Assembly (NCBI GenBank): GCA_030041115.1
Contig: JASHOM010000071.1
Location: 1-50,700 of the forward strand
DNA length: 50,700 nt
From: Vulcanimicrobiota bacterium
GTDB lineage: Bacteria; Vulcanimicrobiota; Vulcanimicrobiia; Vulcanimicrobiales; Vulcanimicrobiaceae
Reading direction: 5' to 3'
How positions within the stretch are numbered: position 1 is the first letter of the stretch; the number at the start of each line of letters is the position of its first letter. Both the position numbers and the translations under genes were made by a program. Under the pieces are notes generated by a model that worked only from the letters and a program-made list of their open reading frames with translations, did no database searches and was not told the DNA's origin. This document shows positions 1 through 8,766 of the stretch, piece after piece.

Positions 1-134
1 AGCGTGGTCTTTCCGGCGCCGGAGGGACCGACGACCGCGACGGTTTTGCCCCGCTCCACGTCGATCGAAACGTTGTCGAGTGCGCGTTGGGCGCAGGCGT
101 TGTACTGGAAAACGAGCTCGCGCGCGGAAAGCAC
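1..134 (-). CDS. ABC transporter ATP-binding protein, N-terminal fragment
   Basis: Only the first 44 codons are inside the window; the gene runs off the left edge. Read on the minus strand from GTG at 134, it gives an ABC-ATPase N-terminus with the typical opening strand (LSARELVFQY), an aromatic A-loop position and a Walker A motif GPSGAGKTT at about residues 37-45. A good ribosome-binding site (TAGGAG) sits five bases before the GTG and overlaps the stop of the upstream gene, so the two are probably co-transcribed. The substrate cannot be inferred from this fragment. Confidence 0.8.
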   Translation of the reverse strand, partial: MLSARELVFQYNACAQRALDNVSIDVERGKTVAVVGPSGAGKTT

Positions 135-140
135 CGGCTC

Positions 141-440
141 CTACCGCGCCGCAGGATCGAGCGTGAAATACTCCTCGCGCGCGCCGGCATCGCCCGCGCG
201 CGCGCGCTCGACCACGTCGCGCAGCCAGGTGACGGCGGCATCGTCGGCCTTGCGTCCAGCGAGAACCAAGCGCAAGGCAATGAGCGCGAGATCCGGCGTG
301 CGCGCGCCCAGGCGCTGCATGCCCTCGTAAAAGGGCGGCGCGCCTTCGGCCTCCGGCCGGCTCTCGAGCAGTGCGCGCACGACCTCTGCTTTCGAAGGGG
401 TACCGCCGAGAAGGTAGCCGTCGAGCAACTCGAAGTCCAT
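141..440 (-). CDS. Small conserved-looking protein upstream of ABC ATPase
   Basis: A 99-residue, mostly helical, soluble protein without signal peptide or recognisable motif. Its stop is 6 bases before the GTG of the ABC ATPase, so it is likely the first or an early gene of that operon. It starts only 5 bases from the divergent protease gene at 446, leaving almost no room for a conventional promoter between them; control elements would have to lie inside one of the two coding regions. No clear Shine-Dalgarno is seen before its ATG. I do not recognise the family and assign no function. Confidence 0.6.
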   Translation of the reverse strand: MDFELLDGYLLGGTPSKAEVVRALLESRPEAEGAPPFYEGMQRLGARTPDLALIALRLVLAGRKADDAAVTWLRDVVERARAGDAGAREEYFTLDPAAR

Positions 441-445
441 CGTTC

Positions 446-1900
446 ATGGGCTTCGCCACGCGTACCGGTTTGCTCTGCGCGCTCATGTTGGGCGCGCTTG
501 GAGCAAATGGGAGCGAAAACGACGTCGTCCGCCTGCTGGAGCGAATGCGCGCGGCGGCAGGTCCGGTTTGGCAGGCCCACATCGTCTCGGTGTCGAGACT
601 GACGCTGGCAGGAACGGCGAACCTGGTTTCCAGCGACAGCGCCGGGCTGCGGATAACGGTGCGCCATTGCACCGGCGAAGTCTGCAACGGTACCTATTTC
701 GACGGTGAGCACCTCTACTCGATCAATATGAACGGAACGGCGCTGGCCGACTCACTCGAGCCGGAGCCGTTCCTGCGCTCGCTGCGACTCGTCGCGTCGC
801 TCGAATTCCTTTCACCAACCTTCCTGGCGCATGGCGGCGAGGTCGGCGACGCGGGAGCGGGGACGTTCGCCGGCAGACGCTATCGAACCATCGTCGTGGG
901 CGACGTCAATGCCGTTCCGCTCCGTCTCTACGTCGATCCGCAAACCGCGTTGATTCGGCTCGCGCGGGAAGTCGGCGGCAGCGAAACGTTCGAGTATGGC
1001 GACTACCGCCGCGCGGGCATCCTTCGACTGCCGTTTGAAGTGCTTCACGACGGACAGCTCTTCGAGCGGTACGACGATCGTGCCGCGGTCTCGTCGAGCT
1101 TCACGTCTCCGCATGGACCGACTCCATCCTTTCGGGGACGGCCCGACGACGTGCCGACCGATCCGCGCTCGGTCACGCCGATCGTCGCGTGCAGCGTCGG
1201 CGGCATCGCGGTGCGTTGCCTGGTGGACTCGGGGAACTCCGGTCTTTCGATCAGTTCCGAACTCGCGAGCCGGCTCGGAGCACCGGTCGTGGGGAGCTAT
1301 CAAGTGCGCGGATTGGGCGGTTACTCCACCCAGGTCGTGCGCGCCGGACCGCTTCGCATCGGCAACGCCACCTATCCGGAGGCCTATTACGCGGTGCTCA
1401 CGGATCTGCGCCGGTACGGTTACGACGTCGTGCTCGGGGCCGACGTCATCGCCGCAACCGGCGTTGAGATCGACGCGAGCGCGCACGTCATCCGCTTCGC
1501 CGCGCCGATCGAGCAGAGCCCGATCGTTTTGCCGATCTCGTTCCAGACCTTCGTGCCGGTCGTCGACGTGGGTCTCGGCGGCGTCCCGGCAGCACTAGCA
1601 GTAGACACGGGCGACGAGTCGAACATCAATCTCGCGTACGACTTTTATGCCAAACATCCGGGACTCTTCAGCGTCAGCCAACGGCGCTCGGTCAGCGGAA
1701 TCGGAGGAAGCAGCGTCGAGTTGATCGGTGTCATTCCACAGGTGACCCTTGGTGATTACCGCACCGGGCCCCAGGTGATCGGAACGACGCAGACGCTGCG
1801 CGGAACCGCCTTCGGTCATCTCGGTGCCGCGTTCTTGGGACAGTTCGTCGTCCAGTTGAACTACGCCGCGGCCGAGCTGCGATTGATTCCGAAGACGTGA
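446..1900 (+). CDS. Secreted retropepsin-like aspartyl protease
   Basis: A 484-residue protein beginning with a hydrophobic signal peptide (MGFATRTGLLCALMLGALG). I choose ATG 446 because the reading frame before it is basic and lacks signal character. The first ~200 residues form a beta-rich module resembling outer-membrane lipoprotein-sorting-type domains. Two pepsin/retropepsin-like lobes follow. One has CLVDSGNSGL and a later LGADVI; the other has ALAVDTGDESN. The paired DSG and DTG motifs fit a single-chain aspartyl protease of the Asp_protease_2 kind, acting outside the cytoplasm. Its stop overlaps the GTG of the next secreted protein by four bases, so they form an operon. The substrate is unknown. 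Confidence 0.8.
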   Translation: MGFATRTGLLCALMLGALGANGSENDVVRLLERMRAAAGPVWQAHIVSVSRLTLAGTANLVSSDSAGLRITVRHCTGEVCNGTYFDGEHLYSINMNGTALADSLEPEPFLRSLRLVASLEFLSPTFLAHGGEVGDAGAGTFAGRRYRTIVVGDVNAVPLRLYVDPQTALIRLAREVGGSETFEYGDYRRAGILRLPFEVLHDGQLFERYDDRAAVSSSFTSPHGPTPSFRGRPDDVPTDPRSVTPIVACSVGGIAVRCLVDSGNSGLSISSELASRLGAPVVGSYQVRGLGGYSTQVVRAGPLRIGNATYPEAYYAVLTDLRRYGYDVVLGADVIAATGVEIDASAHVIRFAAPIEQSPIVLPISFQTFVPVVDVGLGGVPAALAVDTGDESNINLAYDFYAKHPGLFSVSQRRSVSGIGGSSVELIGVIPQVTLGDYRTGPQVIGTTQTLRGTAFGHLGAAFLGQFVVQLNYAAAELRLIPKT

Positions 1901-2454
1901 GTGGGCTCGTGGCCCGGCGGCTCGCCGCGTGTGTCGCGTTGGCGGCCTTCGCAAGCGGTCCGCGAGCGAGCGCGATGGCCCTCGACCGCTGTACGGTCGT
2001 CGCCGTCGAGATGATGGACAGCGTCGACTCCTCCGACGCCCGCCCGGGTGATTTCTTCCGGTTCGAAACGGTCAACGCCGTCACGAGCGGAGCGCTGGTC
2101 GTCATTCCGGCGCGCACGATGGGCTACGGCATCGTCACCGTTGCGGCGCCGGCCGGCCGCGACGCACGGCCGGGCACGCTCGTTCTGGAGCCGCTTTATC
2201 TCACGCTGCCCGACGGCAAACGTCTGGGCGTCGTGCTCAATCATAATACGGATTCGCTGGAAAAGTCGGGTCCGAACGACAGCATCCCCGGTTATCTCGG
2301 CGCGATCCCGGTCTTCGGCGTCGGCGCCGCGATCGGCATCTTCAATTACTTTCGAAAAGGGAAGAACATCGTCGTCCCCAGGGGAACCGTCTTCACGATC
2401 TTTCCCAGCGACGACCCGTCGGTCGAACGCTGTCAGGATCATCCAACCTATTGA
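1897..2454 (+). CDS. Secreted protein of unknown function
   Basis: A 185-residue protein starting with GTG inside the stop of the protease gene (GTGA overlap), which implies translational coupling. Residues 1-27 look like a cleavable signal peptide (ARRLAACVALAAFASG then SASAM-like cleavage context). The mature part is beta-rich with a glycine-rich hydrophobic stretch near residues 132-150 (GAIPVFGVGAAIGIFNYF) that could insert in a membrane or form a buried hairpin. No catalytic motif is visible. Linkage to the protease suggests a shared extracytoplasmic role, but this is inference only. Confidence 0.65.
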   Translation: MSGLVARRLAACVALAAFASGPRASAMALDRCTVVAVEMMDSVDSSDARPGDFFRFETVNAVTSGALVVIPARTMGYGIVTVAAPAGRDARPGTLVLEPLYLTLPDGKRLGVVLNHNTDSLEKSGPNDSIPGYLGAIPVFGVGAAIGIFNYFRKGKNIVVPRGTVFTIFPSDDPSVERCQDHPTY

Positions 2455-2457
2455 GAG

Positions 2458-2748
2458 TCAACGACCTACGCCGTGGAGAACGACGCGCCGAGCGCTGGTG
2501 CTGGTGCTGGTGCTGACGCTCAAGCTCACGCTCGTGCTCGTGCTGTCCGATTTCGGCAGCGAGCAATCGACGCCGCTTCGAGCCAGACGGCAGCGTTGGT
2601 CGGTGATTTGATCGACGCGCCAGAGCACGCCGCCGATTCGCTCGTAGCGATATCGCATGAAGGATTGGAATGTGAGTGCGGCGATCGCGCCCGATAGAAC
2701 CGCTACGAGCGCCCACGTCGCGACGTGCAACCATCGAAATTGCAACAC
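2458..2748 (-). CDS. Possible small single-pass membrane protein with Ser/Thr-rich tail
   Basis: A candidate 96-residue ORF read from GTG at 2748 with a modest GAGAG site upstream. Residues 8-28 form one strong hydrophobic helix (ATWALVAVLSGAIAALTF), followed by a basic region and a Ser/Thr-rich tail. That tail is encoded by a short-period GC-rich repeat (2493-2550). It is convergent with the secreted protein ending at 2454. Because the tail comes from low-complexity DNA and no homologue can be checked, it may be spurious. Confidence 0.35.
   Translation of the reverse strand: MLQFRWLHVATWALVAVLSGAIAALTFQSFMRYRYERIGGVLWRVDQITDQRCRLARSGVDCSLPKSDSTSTSVSLSVSTSTSTSARRVVLHGVGR
2493..2550. repeat. 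GCTGGT/GCTC(A/G) short tandem repeat
   Basis: A short-period, hexamer-like stretch on the plus strand: GCTGGT repeated about three times, then degenerate GCTCA/GCTCGT units. It lies in the 2455-2981 interval between genes and encodes the Ser/Thr-rich tail of the minus-strand candidate ORF. Copy number may vary between strains. The rest of the interval, 2749-2981, is less GC-rich and probably holds the promoter of the downstream reductase-like gene, though I see no strong -10/-35 pair. Confidence 0.6.
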
Positions 2749-2981
2749 CGTAATGCTCTCCGCGTACGCAATAAGATTTTGGGATACGGCTAGAATTGTG
2801 CCGGGCGCAACGTTTACCTTCTCGCCGTCGCAAGAAAATCGCGCATGTCTTTAAATAACCTTAACGCGATTAGCAGGCACAACTAACCAGCCATGCAACC
2901 GACGCAACCGTCGTCCACCTATCCGACGCACAAGAGGGCCGCAGGTTGCTTTTTGCCGGCGCTTACCGCGAGGGTCATGCA

Positions 2982-4646
2982 ATGAATAGAACAAGCACGA
3001 TACCGTTAGCCGGCTCGGCCGAGCACGTTTTTCCCGAGCTCACGCCGGCACAGATCGATCGAATCGCTCCTCACGGACGCGTGCGATCGGTTGCGGCCGG
3101 CGAAGTGCTCATCGATCAGGGCGAAAGCGCCATGCCGTTCTTCGTCGTACTCGCCGGAGAGCTCGAATCGGTACGTCCGCTCGAGACGATCGAGACGCTG
3201 ATCATGGCCATCGGTCCGCATCAGTTTACCGGCGAGATCAATACGCTCTCGGGACGGGCGGCGCTCTTTCGGACGCGCGCGACGCAGCCGGGCGAAGTCA
3301 TCGAGCTCGATCACCGGCACTTGCTCGCCTTGTTGCAGACCGACGAAGAGCTCGGCGAGATCGTGACGCGCGCCTTTCTGCTGCGGCGGATCGGGCTCGT
3401 GACCGCCGGCGTCGGCGACGTCGCGCTGATCGGGTCGAAGCATTCGGCCGACACGCTGCGGATCAAGGAATTCCTGGCGAGAAACGGTCATCCGTACGCG
3501 TACATCGATCTCGAGCAAAACGCCGAGGTCGAGGGGCTGATGGGTACGTTTCATTTCGCTCCCGAGGACGTGCCGGTGGTCATTTGCCGGAGCCGCGAAG
3601 TATTGCGCAACCCGAAGAATACGGAGCTCGCGCAATGTTTGGGTTTCAACGAATCGATCGATCCGCGGCAGATTCGCGATCTCGTCGTCATCGGCGCGGG
3701 TCCCTCGGGTCTCGCCGCGGCCGTCTACGGTGCGTCGGAGGGCCTCGACGTTCTCGTCGTCGAGGCCAGCTCGCCCGGCGGTCAGGCCGGCTCGAGCTCG
3801 CGCATCGAAAACTACCTCGGCTTCCCGACGGGCGTGACGGGTTTGGAGTTGGCGGCGCGCGCGTACACGCAGGCCGAGCGGTTCGGCGCTCAGATGCTCG
3901 TCGCCACGGCGACCCGGCTGGAATGCGAGCGTACGCCCTACGTCGTTGCAACCGACAACGGCGAGCAGATACCGGCGCGCAGCATCGTCATCGCGACCGG
4001 CGCGCAGTATCGCCGGCTACCCCTCGAGAATCTCTCCCGCTTCGAGGGCGCCGGCGTTTATTACGCCGCGACCAAAATCGAAGGGCAGCTCTGCGGGGGC
4101 GAGGACGTCATCGTCGTGGGCGCCGGAAATTCGGCGGGCCAGGCGGCGATCTATCTATCGCAAACGTCGCGGGTCCACTTGCTCGTACGCTCGGGCACGC
4201 TTGCCGCGAGCATGTCGCGTTACCTTAGCCGCCGGATCGAGGAGACCGCGCAAATCGAGCTGCATTTGCATACCGAGATCGTCGCGCTGGAGGGAAACGA
4301 TCGACTCGAAACGGTGCGATGGCGGAACAATCAGAGCGGGGCGATCGAGGAGCACGAGATCCGGCACGTCTTCGTGATGACCGGCGGCGTTCCGAACACC
4401 GCCTGGCTGGACGGTTGCCTCGAGCTCGATGACAAAGGGTTCGTCAAAACCGGGCCGAGTCTCTCGCCGGAGGATCTGAATGCCGCGCGCTGGCCGCTCT
4501 TGCGCGCGCCTCAATTGCTCGAAAGCAGCCTCCCGGGAGTCTTTGCCGTCGGCGATGCACGCAGCGGAAGCGTGAAACGCGTCGCGTCGGCGGTTGGCGA
4601 GGGATCGATCGCCATCTCCCTCGTCCACCAAGTTCTCCAGCAATGA
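2982..4646 (+). CDS. cNMP-binding / thioredoxin-like / thioredoxin-reductase-like fusion oxidoreductase
   Basis: A 554-residue three-domain protein. ATG 2982 is preferred over an upstream in-frame ATG at 2946 because GAGGG lies seven bases before it. Residues ~15-140 are a cyclic-nucleotide-binding fold (VAAGEVLIDQGE; HQFTGEINTLSGR). Residues ~150-225 are thioredoxin/glutaredoxin-like (LIGSKHSADTLRIKEFL). Residues ~230-554 are an FAD/NAD(P) reductase with two dinucleotide motifs, GAGPSG near 237 and GAGNSAG near 380, and a C-terminal GDARSGSVKR FAD contact. The redox CxxC of classical TrxB is absent: the equivalent stretch reads GVYYAATKIEG. It is probably a soluble FAD enzyme gated by a cyclic nucleotide, with unknown acceptor. 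Confidence 0.88.
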   Translation: MNRTSTIPLAGSAEHVFPELTPAQIDRIAPHGRVRSVAAGEVLIDQGESAMPFFVVLAGELESVRPLETIETLIMAIGPHQFTGEINTLSGRAALFRTRATQPGEVIELDHRHLLALLQTDEELGEIVTRAFLLRRIGLVTAGVGDVALIGSKHSADTLRIKEFLARNGHPYAYIDLEQNAEVEGLMGTFHFAPEDVPVVICRSREVLRNPKNTELAQCLGFNESIDPRQIRDLVVIGAGPSGLAAAVYGASEGLDVLVVEASSPGGQAGSSSRIENYLGFPTGVTGLELAARAYTQAERFGAQMLVATATRLECERTPYVVATDNGEQIPARSIVIATGAQYRRLPLENLSRFEGAGVYYAATKIEGQLCGGEDVIVVGAGNSAGQAAIYLSQTSRVHLLVRSGTLAASMSRYLSRRIEETAQIELHLHTEIVALEGNDRLETVRWRNNQSGAIEEHEIRHVFVMTGGVPNTAWLDGCLELDDKGFVKTGPSLSPEDLNAARWPLLRAPQLLESSLPGVFAVGDARSGSVKRVASAVGEGSIAISLVHQVLQQ

Positions 4647-4653
4647 GTCGCGG

Positions 4654-5202
4654 CTACGACTCTCGGACGGCCTCGGCGTCGATGACGATGTCGATTCGAG
4701 GGCTCACGACGACGCCGCCGTTGGGCATCTCGTCGTTCCAACTCACGTTGAAGTCGTAGCGATCGATGCTGGTCCGGGCGACGAACCCGGCGCGCGTCTT
4801 GGGTCCCTTGTTCACTCCCTCTTCCCACCACGGGGTCTCCCACATCCCGAGATACCGCACGCGAAGCGTCACCGGACGACTGACGTCGCGAATCGTCAGA
4901 TCGCCGGCGACGCGATAGTCGGTCGGACCGACGAGCGAAACGCCGGTGCTCCTGAAGCGAATCTCGGGGTATCGCTCGCACGCGAGAAAATCGGCGCTGC
5001 GGAGATGATCGTCGCGCGCGTCGACGCCGGTCCAGCAGTTCGACGCGGCGATCGCGGCTTCGACGGCCAGGTCGCGGGGATGCTCCGGATCGAACTCGAG
5101 GCTGCCGGTAACGTTCTTGAACGAGCCGCGCACCCACGTCACCATCATATGACGCGCACGAAACTCCGCTGCGGTGTGCCCGGGTTCGAAAAACCACTTC
5201 AT
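4654..5202 (-). CDS. YceI-family lipid-binding-like protein
   Basis: A 182-residue protein. The start is ATG 5202 ([14 protein letters not shown]), the usual beginning of cytoplasmic YceI proteins, with AAGGG eight bases upstream. A longer in-frame extension to 5388 is basic and lacks family features. Typical YceI features are HMMVTWVRGSFKNVTGSLEFDP near residues 20-40, the D-HLRSADFLACERYPEIRF block and the repeated beta strands of a lipocalin-like barrel. YceI proteins bind isoprenoid or other amphiphilic lipids; there is no signal peptide here, so it probably works in the cytoplasm. It is convergent with the reductase-like gene and its start abuts the divergent hydrolase. Confidence 0.9.
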   Translation of the reverse strand: MKWFFEPGHTAAEFRARHMMVTWVRGSFKNVTGSLEFDPEHPRDLAVEAAIAASNCWTGVDARDDHLRSADFLACERYPEIRFRSTGVSLVGPTDYRVAGDLTIRDVSRPVTLRVRYLGMWETPWWEEGVNKGPKTRAGFVARTSIDRYDFNVSWNDEMPNGGVVVSPRIDIVIDAEAVRES

Positions 5203-6106
5203 GAGGTACCCTTTTAGGCAAGGAATCCGGAACGACCCTGCTCTCGGATGCACCTCGAAAGGTGAAAAAAGTCGGGGGCGAGGAGATAGCTGCCTATGTT
5301 GGTCGCACGTCGGGTGCCGCCGTATTCCTGAGCATGCCGGTTCGCGCCGGCATTTCCGCACGAGCGACGGCGCGGAGATCGCCTTCACGGAAAGCGGCTC
5401 CGGTCAACCGGTCCTTCTCTTCGTCCATGGCTGGCAGGCCGATTCTTCGGTCTGGCGCGACACCGTCGACGCGTTGGGGCCGCGCACGCATGCCGTCACG
5501 GTCGATCTGCGCGGCAGCGCGCAATCGCGCCGGGCGCCCGGACCGTATCGCGTCGAGCGTTTTGCCGCCGATCTTCGCGAGCTGGTCGAGGGTCGCGGCT
5601 GGGCTCCCGTCGTCATCGTCGGACATTCGATGGGCGGCACCGTAGCATTGCGCTTGGCGGTCGACGCACCGGACGCAACGCGGTCGCTCGTCTTGATCGC
5701 ACCGGTGCCGGCAAGCGGCGGCGGATACTCCGCCAAAGGCGCGGCGTACTTGCGGGCGACCGCCGGGGATCCCGCCGCCGCGAGAAGCTGGCTCGCGCGA
5801 ACGCTTGCGAACCCCGCCGGTCCGGCGCTCGAACGATTGTGCGCCGCCGCGGCGCAGAGCGAGCGTTCCGTCGCGCTGCAGTCGTTCGAATCGTGGGCCT
5901 ACGCCGATTTTGCGGAGGAGACCCGCCGCATCGCGGCACCCGCGCTCGTGATCGCACCGCAGCACGACGCTCCCGAGGCGGTCGAACGCAAGGTCGCGGC
6001 GTTGCTGCCCGATGCGCGATGCGTCGTGCTGCCGAACTGCGCGCACTACGCCATCGTCGAGAATCCCGCCGGGATCGCGCAGCTCATACGTGAGTTCGTC
6101 GCGTGA
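5201..6106 (+). CDS. Alpha/beta-hydrolase fold protein
   Basis: Clear alpha/beta hydrolase core from about 5366 to the end. It has the oxyanion motif FVHGWQ, nucleophile elbow VGHSMGGT, an acid region PQHDAPEA and the catalytic His in [11 protein letters not shown]. The true start is uncertain. The only in-frame ATGs are 5174 and 5201, both overlapping the start of the divergent YceI gene, and the first ~55 residues (Cys/Arg-rich) do not look like a hydrolase. A non-standard start near 5324 or a sequencing frameshift around 5290-5340 is possible. The stop overlaps the next GTG by four bases, so it heads the glycosidase operon. Substrate unknown. Confidence 0.8.
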   Translation: MRYPFRQGIRNDPALGCTSKGEKSRGRGDSCLCWSHVGCRRIPEHAGSRRHFRTSDGAEIAFTESGSGQPVLLFVHGWQADSSVWRDTVDALGPRTHAVTVDLRGSAQSRRAPGPYRVERFAADLRELVEGRGWAPVVIVGHSMGGTVALRLAVDAPDATRSLVLIAPVPASGGGYSAKGAAYLRATAGDPAAARSWLARTLANPAGPALERLCAAAAQSERSVALQSFESWAYADFAEETRRIAAPALVIAPQHDAPEAVERKVAALLPDARCVVLPNCAHYAIVENPAGIAQLIREFVA

Positions 6107-8766
6107 ACGCGGAGCGTAAGCGGCTCGAAAAGGACCGGGAGAAAGCTCTGTGGCATCGCTGGGGACCCTACCTGAGCGAGCGTCAGTGGGGAACCGTACG
6201 CGAGGATTACAGCGCCGGCGGCACGGCGTGGGAGTATTTGCCGCACGATCACGCTCGCTCGCGCGCCTATCGCTGGGGCGAAGACGGCATCGCCGGCATC
6301 TGCGACCGGTATCAGTTGCTCTGTTTCTCGGTGGCGATGTGGAACGGGCGGGATCCGATCGTCAAGGAGCGCCTGTTCGGACTCGGCGGCAACGAGGGCA
6401 ATCACGGCGAGGACGTCAAGGAATATTATTTTTTTCTCGACGCGGTGCCGTCGCATGCCTACATGAAGATGCTCTACCGGTATCCGCAGGGCGGGTTTCC
6501 GTATACGCGACTCGTCGAGGAGAATCGCCGCCGCACGCGGCTCGATCCGGAGTACGAGCTGATCGATACGGGCGCGTTCGATAACGATCGTTTTTTCGAC
6601 GTTTACGTCGAGTACGCCAAAGCCGCGCCCGACGACATTCTGGTCCGCATCACCGTCGTCAATCGCGCGGCGGAGCGGGCTACGCTGACGCTGCTGCCGA
6701 CGCTTTGGTTTCGCAATACGTGGTCGTGGCGTTCCGGCGCGGCGAAACCCACGCTCGAGGCGGAGAGTTTCGAGCCCGACATCAAGGCCGTTCGCGCGCA
6801 CGACGAGCGCCTCGGAACGTTCCGGCTCTACTGCGAAGAGGCCGAGGAACTCCTTTTCACTGAAAACGAGACCAACGCGGCGCGCCTTTTCGGCGCCGCC
6901 GGCGGATCGCCGTACGTGAAGGACGGCATCAACGATTGCGTCGTCGAGGGAAAGCGCGACGCCGTGAATCCGGCCGCCATGGGAACGAAGTGCTCCGCGC
7001 GATACTCGCTCGACGTTCCGCCCGGCCGCAGCCAAGTCGTCCGGCTACGCCTCGCTAACCGCGTGCTCGGCGAGCCCTTCGACGACTTCGAGAAGCTCTT
7101 CGAGCAACGCATCGCCGAGGCAGACGAGTTTTACGGCGAGCTCAACGAGTTTCCCGTTAGCGACGACGAGCGCGCGGTGCAGCGCCAGGCCCTCGCGGGG
7201 CTTCTGTGGAGCAAGCAGTTCTACAATTACGTCATTCACGATTGGCTGACGGGAGATCCGTTGCAGCCCCCGCCGCCCGAGTCGCGCAAGCTCGGCCGTA
7301 ATTCGGGCTGGGATCACTTCTACAGCGATGACGTGCTGGCGATGCCCGACACCTGGGAGTATCCCTGGTTCGCCGCGTGGGATCTCGGGTTTCACTGCGT
7401 CGCTCTCGCGCTGATCGACCCCGAGTTCGCAAAGATTCAGCTCTCGCTGCTGACGCGCGAATACTACATGCATCCCAACGGTCAGATTCCCGCGTACGAG
7501 TGGGCATTCGGCGACGTCAATCCTCCGGTCCAAGCGTGGGCGGCGTACCGCGTCTTCAAAATCGAACGTAAGCGCACGGGAGCCGGCGACCTCTTCTTCC
7601 TCGAACGCGTCTTTCAGAAGCTGCTGCTGAACTTCACCTGGTGGGTGAACCGCAAGGACGTTGCCGGGCGCAACGTCTTCCAGGGCGGCTTTCTCGGACT
7701 CGACAACATCGGGATCTTCGACCGCAGCGCGCCGCTGCCGGACGGCGGACGGCTCGATCAGGCCGACGGCACGAGCTGGATGGGCGTTTTTACCCTGAAC
7801 ATGTTGGTCATCGCGCTCGAACTCGCGCTCGAGATGCCCGTCTACGAAGACATCGCGTCGAAGTTCTTCGAGCACTTCCTGCTGATCGCCGATGCGATGA
7901 ACAAGATCGGCGGAGTCGAGGATCGTGGGCTTTGGGACGACGAGGACGGCTTTTACTACGATTATCTCCACGCAAACGGCCAGGTGATCCCACTGCAGAT
8001 TCGCTCGCTCGTCGGCTTGACGCCCCTGCTCGCGGTCGAAACCTTCGACGGAACGATCCGCGAGAAGCTGCCGAACTTCGCCAAGCGGGTGGAGTGGTTC
8101 GTTCGCAACCGGCCCGATCTCATCGAGAACATCGCGGAGATGAACGTCGGAGGCATCGGCATCCATCACATTCTCGCCATCGCCGATCGCGGCCGGCTGG
8201 AACGTCTGTTGCGCCGCATGCTGGACGAGGCGGAGTTTCTCTCGCCGTACGGCATCCGCTCGCTCTCGCGCGAGCACGCCGTCCATCCGTACTCACTCGT
8301 GCTCGACGACAAGGAGTACCGGATCGACTACGAGCCGGCGGAGTCGACCGGCGGACTCTTCGGCGGCAATTCGAACTGGCGCGGACCGGTGTGGTTTCCG
8401 ATCAACTATCTCATCATCGAGGCCTTGCAGAAGTACCACTACTTTTACGGCGACGATTTCAAGGTCGAGATGCCGACGGGCTCGGGCCGGCTGATGACGC
8501 TGTGGGAAGTGTCGATGGAGCTGTCGCACCGGTTGATGGCGATCTTCACCCGCGACCAGGACGGGCGTCGCGCCGTCTTCGGCGCGAACGAGACCTTCCA
8601 GCGCAGCCCGCTCTGGCGCGACTACGTTCCTTTTTACGAGTATTTTCACGGCGATGACGGGAGCGGACTCGGCGCGAGTCATCAGACCGGCTGGACCGCG
8701 CTGGTCGCCAAATTGATCCAACAGCACGGCGAGTATTGCCGGCAGGGAAAGCACCCGTTTGGCTGA
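6103..8766 (+). CDS. MGH1/GH63-like glucosidase family protein
   Basis: An 887-residue cytoplasmic protein of the (alpha/alpha)6-barrel glycoside hydrolase superfamily related to GH63 and mannosylglycerate hydrolase. Residues ~20-330 are a beta-sandwich N-domain ([18 protein letters not shown], then WFRNTWSW). The barrel follows from ~370. Family hallmarks are [29 protein letters not shown] (putative acid Asp), [10 protein letters not shown] and the substrate-loop [17 protein letters not shown]. The GTG start overlaps the hydrolase stop (GTGA), and its own stop overlaps the debranching enzyme's TTG by eight bases. The operon suggests breakdown of alpha-glucans or glucosylated compatible solutes. 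Confidence 0.9.
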   Translation: MNAERKRLEKDREKALWHRWGPYLSERQWGTVREDYSAGGTAWEYLPHDHARSRAYRWGEDGIAGICDRYQLLCFSVAMWNGRDPIVKERLFGLGGNEGNHGEDVKEYYFFLDAVPSHAYMKMLYRYPQGGFPYTRLVEENRRRTRLDPEYELIDTGAFDNDRFFDVYVEYAKAAPDDILVRITVVNRAAERATLTLLPTLWFRNTWSWRSGAAKPTLEAESFEPDIKAVRAHDERLGTFRLYCEEAEELLFTENETNAARLFGAAGGSPYVKDGINDCVVEGKRDAVNPAAMGTKCSARYSLDVPPGRSQVVRLRLANRVLGEPFDDFEKLFEQRIAEADEFYGELNEFPVSDDERAVQRQALAGLLWSKQFYNYVIHDWLTGDPLQPPPPESRKLGRNSGWDHFYSDDVLAMPDTWEYPWFAAWDLGFHCVALALIDPEFAKIQLSLLTREYYMHPNGQIPAYEWAFGDVNPPVQAWAAYRVFKIERKRTGAGDLFFLERVFQKLLLNFTWWVNRKDVAGRNVFQGGFLGLDNIGIFDRSAPLPDGGRLDQADGTSWMGVFTLNMLVIALELALEMPVYEDIASKFFEHFLLIADAMNKIGGVEDRGLWDDEDGFYYDYLHANGQVIPLQIRSLVGLTPLLAVETFDGTIREKLPNFAKRVEWFVRNRPDLIENIAEMNVGGIGIHHILAIADRGRLERLLRRMLDEAEFLSPYGIRSLSREHAVHPYSLVLDDKEYRIDYEPAESTGGLFGGNSNWRGPVWFPINYLIIEALQKYHYFYGDDFKVEMPTGSGRLMTLWEVSMELSHRLMAIFTRDQDGRRAVFGANETFQRSPLWRDYVPFYEYFHGDDGSGLGASHQTGWTALVAKLIQQHGEYCRQGKHPFG

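Noticed and set aside
7045-8286. Minus-strand ORF of 413 codons opposite the glycosidase
   Set aside because: Shadow of the MGH1/GH63-like gene; composition mirrors its codons and no motif is present.
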